From Flavobacterium chilense (lineage in GTDB: Bacteria > Bacteroidota > Bacteroidia > Flavobacteriales > Flavobacteriaceae), in the NCBI RefSeq assembly GCF_001602525.1, contig NZ_LSYT01000005.1:186001-250000 (forward strand): 64,000 nt of DNA, written 5' to 3'. The notes under the pieces are model-generated. The model did not search any database and was not told the origin of the DNA. It was given only the letters and a program-made list of their open reading frames with translations. Every line of letters begins with the position of its first letter. Position 1 is the stretch's first letter. Below, piece by piece: positions 62,007-64,000 of this stretch. The position numbers were made by a program, and so were the translations under genes.

Positions 62007-62544
62007 AATATATAGTGTAGTAATAATTTTATTTTATACAGGGTGCAAAAATAATGATTATTATTCTAAAATTGGGTGAGCCATTTATTTTTCTTAAAAA
62101 ATATTGTAAATACTGATCTTCAAAAGAATTCCCTTTACTTATCTAAAATTTTTAACAAGATTAAACTTTAGATAAAAACCTAAATCAGTATAAATAAAGG
62201 TTATATTTCGACATCAAAACCTCAATTTTTGCTTAAATATAAAGATAGAAAAAAGATGTTTTGCATTAAAAAAACACTAAAACCCAAAAAGGGATTAAAA
62301 TTCTATTTATTTTTTATTCAGCAATTAATACACTTTTCAAAACATAGATCTACTAACTGATCCTTATAGATATATCCATATCTACAACAAAAGATAGTTT
62401 TATTTTTAGTATCTTTTTACAAAGAAACTGTTATTTATAACCAGAATAATTTACAGAACAATCACCACTTATTCTATATCTGATTCTTAATAAAACCAAT
62501 TTTAGTTTTACCTTTGAAAGTACTAATTTTCTAACACCTAAATA
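62007..62544. other. Divergent intergenic region with two promoters
   Basis: 538 bases between divergent genes. It carries the minus-strand -7 element (62046-62053) of the alpha-oxoamine synthase and, at 62509-62516, TACCTTTG for the NYN gene. The middle is AT-rich, with no credible open frame and no repeat I recognise. Confidence 0.5.
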
Positions 62545-63327
62545 ATGGCCTTAAGCACCTCAAAAGATTTAAAATTAGCTGTTCTTATTGATGCCGATAA
62601 TGTACCTTACAGTAATGTGAAAGGTATGATGGAAGAAATAACAAAATTTGGAACGCCAACTACCAAACGAATTTATGCCGATTGGACTAAACCAAATTCT
62701 AACGGATGGAAAGGTGTTTTACTCGAACACGCCATTACTCCTATTCAACAATACAGTTATACTGTTGGGAAAAATTCATCCGATTCTGCTTTAATTATTG
62801 ATGCCATGGATTTGCTTTATTCCGGAAAATTAGACGGATTTTGCATTGTTTCCAGCGACAGCGATTTTACCCGTTTAGCAATCAGATTAAGAGAATCCGG
62901 TATGAAAGTGATCGGTATTGGAGAAAAGAAAACTCCCAATTCTTTTATTGTTGCCTGTGACAGGTTTATTTATATTGAGGTTTTAGACGGGGCAATCCAG
63001 AAGAAAAAACCCAAAACAGTTACTGCTGCAGATGCTAAAAAACCTGTTGAAAAACCTGCCGAAAAAGCACTACACAAAATTGATGCTCCTACCATAGAAC
63101 TTATCGAAGCTACGATTGAAGATATTGAAGACGATGATGGCTGGGCATTTCTTGGCGATGTTGGAAATCTTATTGTAAAGAAGAAACCCGAATTTGACCC
63201 TAGAAATTATGGCTTTTCTAAGCTTACGCCAATGCTAAAATCATTGACTGATATTCTTGAAATTGACGAAAGAGAATCAGACAAAAAAGGAATCAAACAC
63301 GTATATGTTCGTTTAAGATTCAACTAA
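62545..63327 (+). CDS. NYN-domain protein with C-terminal OST-HTH/LOTUS domain
   Basis: 260 residues. The NYN domain (about 8-150) is a PIN-like RNase with acidic residues in LAVLIDADNVPY, SDSALIIDAMDLL and FCIVSSDSDFTRLAIRLRE. After a Lys/Ala/Pro linker (about 153-180) comes a winged-helix OST-HTH domain (about 190-258) with DDDGWAFLGDVGNLIVKK and FDPRNYGFSKL. Such LabA/limkain-like proteins are thought to cut or bind RNA. Target unknown. Confidence 0.82.
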   Translation: MALSTSKDLKLAVLIDADNVPYSNVKGMMEEITKFGTPTTKRIYADWTKPNSNGWKGVLLEHAITPIQQYSYTVGKNSSDSALIIDAMDLLYSGKLDGFCIVSSDSDFTRLAIRLRESGMKVIGIGEKKTPNSFIVACDRFIYIEVLDGAIQKKKPKTVTAADAKKPVEKPAEKALHKIDAPTIELIEATIEDIEDDDGWAFLGDVGNLIVKKKPEFDPRNYGFSKLTPMLKSLTDILEIDERESDKKGIKHVYVRLRFN

Positions 63328-63360
63328 TTATCAAATTATTACTTTTTATTTTTTAAAAAC

Positions 63361-64000
63361 ATGAGAAAAAAATTCTTTATCTACGGATTCTTATTGTTTC
63401 TAATTGTTCTGGCAATTTACCTTTACACCAAACGTGGTTTTTTACTCGTAATTATTCTTCCAATATTATTGGTTATTGGAGTTTATAATACGATTCAGAA
63501 AAAGCATGCTATTCTGAGAAACTTTCCGGTTCTGGGCTATTTCAGGTATTTATTTGAAATGATCGCTCCTGAAATTCAGCAATATTTTATCGAAAGATCA
63601 ACTGACGGAAAGCCATTTTCACGAAATCAACGTTCGTTAGTGTACCAAAGAGCTAAAAATATTGATTCGAGCACACCTTTTGGAACACAACAAAACCTGA
63701 ATCATGATAGTTACGAAGGTATAAAACATTCTATTTTTCCGGCAAAAGTAAACGAAGAATTACCTCGTGTATTAGTAGGTGGAAAAGACTGTAAACAACC
63801 TTATCTCGCTTCTTTATTTAACGTTTCTGCTATGAGTTTTGGTTCGCTTAGCGAAAATGCCGTTCGTGCCATAAACATTGGTGCTCAAAAAGGAAACTTC
63901 TATCAAAATACCGGAGAAGGTGGTCTGACTGAATTTCATCTTGCCGGAGGTGGCGACATTACCTGGCAAATTGGTACCGGATATTTTGGATGCCGTGACG
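63361..64000 (+). CDS. FMN-binding glutamate synthase-like protein (5' part)
   Basis: The gene starts at the ATG at 63361 and runs off the window, so about 213 residues are visible. Two N-terminal helices (about 5-22 and 25-41) are followed by IKHSIFPAK, then the start of a GltB-type FMN barrel: FNVSAMSFGSLSENAVRAINIGA and NTGEGGLTEFHL. The membrane-anchored form without the amidotransferase domain is widespread and poorly characterised; its role in glutamate synthesis is not proven. Confidence 0.8.
   Translation, partial: MRKKFFIYGFLLFLIVLAIYLYTKRGFLLVIILPILLVIGVYNTIQKKHAILRNFPVLGYFRYLFEMIAPEIQQYFIERSTDGKPFSRNQRSLVYQRAKNIDSSTPFGTQQNLNHDSYEGIKHSIFPAKVNEELPRVLVGGKDCKQPYLASLFNVSAMSFGSLSENAVRAINIGAQKGNFYQNTGEGGLTEFHLAGGGDITWQIGTGYFGCRD

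Overview
The window is a chromosomal segment of a Bacteroidota bacterium, most likely Flavobacterium or a close relative. Three things point there. The DNA is AT-rich. Several promoters carry the Bacteroidota -7 element TAnnTTTG. The gene content is flavobacterial: a fused CcoN-CcoO cbb3 oxidase, EpsC-type serine acetyltransferase, DUF5606, DUF6452/DUF6048 and DUF6095 proteins, a MurQ etherase and many small lipoproteins. I see no rRNA, tRNA, CRISPR array, phage or complete insertion sequence. The last gene runs off the right edge.

Layout. 1-5.1 kb: lpxD (lipid A), a methylcrotonyl-CoA-type carboxyltransferase, a DoxX protein and two small unknowns. 5.2-16.2 kb: a microaerobic respiration block with hemN, the cbb3 oxidase genes and their assembly factors (ccoS, ccoNO, ccoQ, ccoP, ccoG, ccoH, a SafE-like protein), the copper ATPase ccoI, and a Crp/Fnr regulator. 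16.2-24.7 kb: housekeeping genes (mazG, DUF5606, def, FUSC transporter, mqo, ruvX, a PAS protein, dapD). 24.8-32.0 kb: a surface glycan or LPS-core cluster (heptosyltransferase-like GT9, methyltransferase, LPS-kinase-like protein, two CgeB-like glycosyltransferases, polysaccharide deacetylase, GT4). 32.1-43.1 kb: sua5, a cysteine desulfurase, a duplicated-domain lipoprotein, an Smr protein, a DUF1003 protein, cysE-cysM, an aldo/keto reductase, a histidine kinase and rlmD. 43.1-49.4 kb: envelope proteins, an Asp/Glu racemase, two methyltransferases and a ZIP transporter. 49.6-57.3 kb: an outer-membrane receptor with a membrane-bound AraC regulator, murQ, small genes and TerC. 57.5-64 kb: a CNB-CBS-DUF294 protein with a DnaQ-like exonuclease, a lipoprotein, a serine-palmitoyltransferase-like enzyme, a NYN/OST-HTH protein and a partial glutamate-synthase-like gene.

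The strongest regulatory signal is a 14-bp palindrome, ATGAY-N4-RTCAT. It lies upstream of hemN, of the ccoS-ccoNO operon and of ccoI. In the first two its centre is exactly 29.5 bp from the first base of a TAATTTTG -7 element, and in the third it is 30.5 bp from a near-match. This is the geometry of a class II Fnr-activated promoter, and a Crp/Fnr gene lies beside ccoI. The second theme is several families of short dispersed intergenic repeats, including a MITE-like element of about 184 bp with long terminal inverted repeats.
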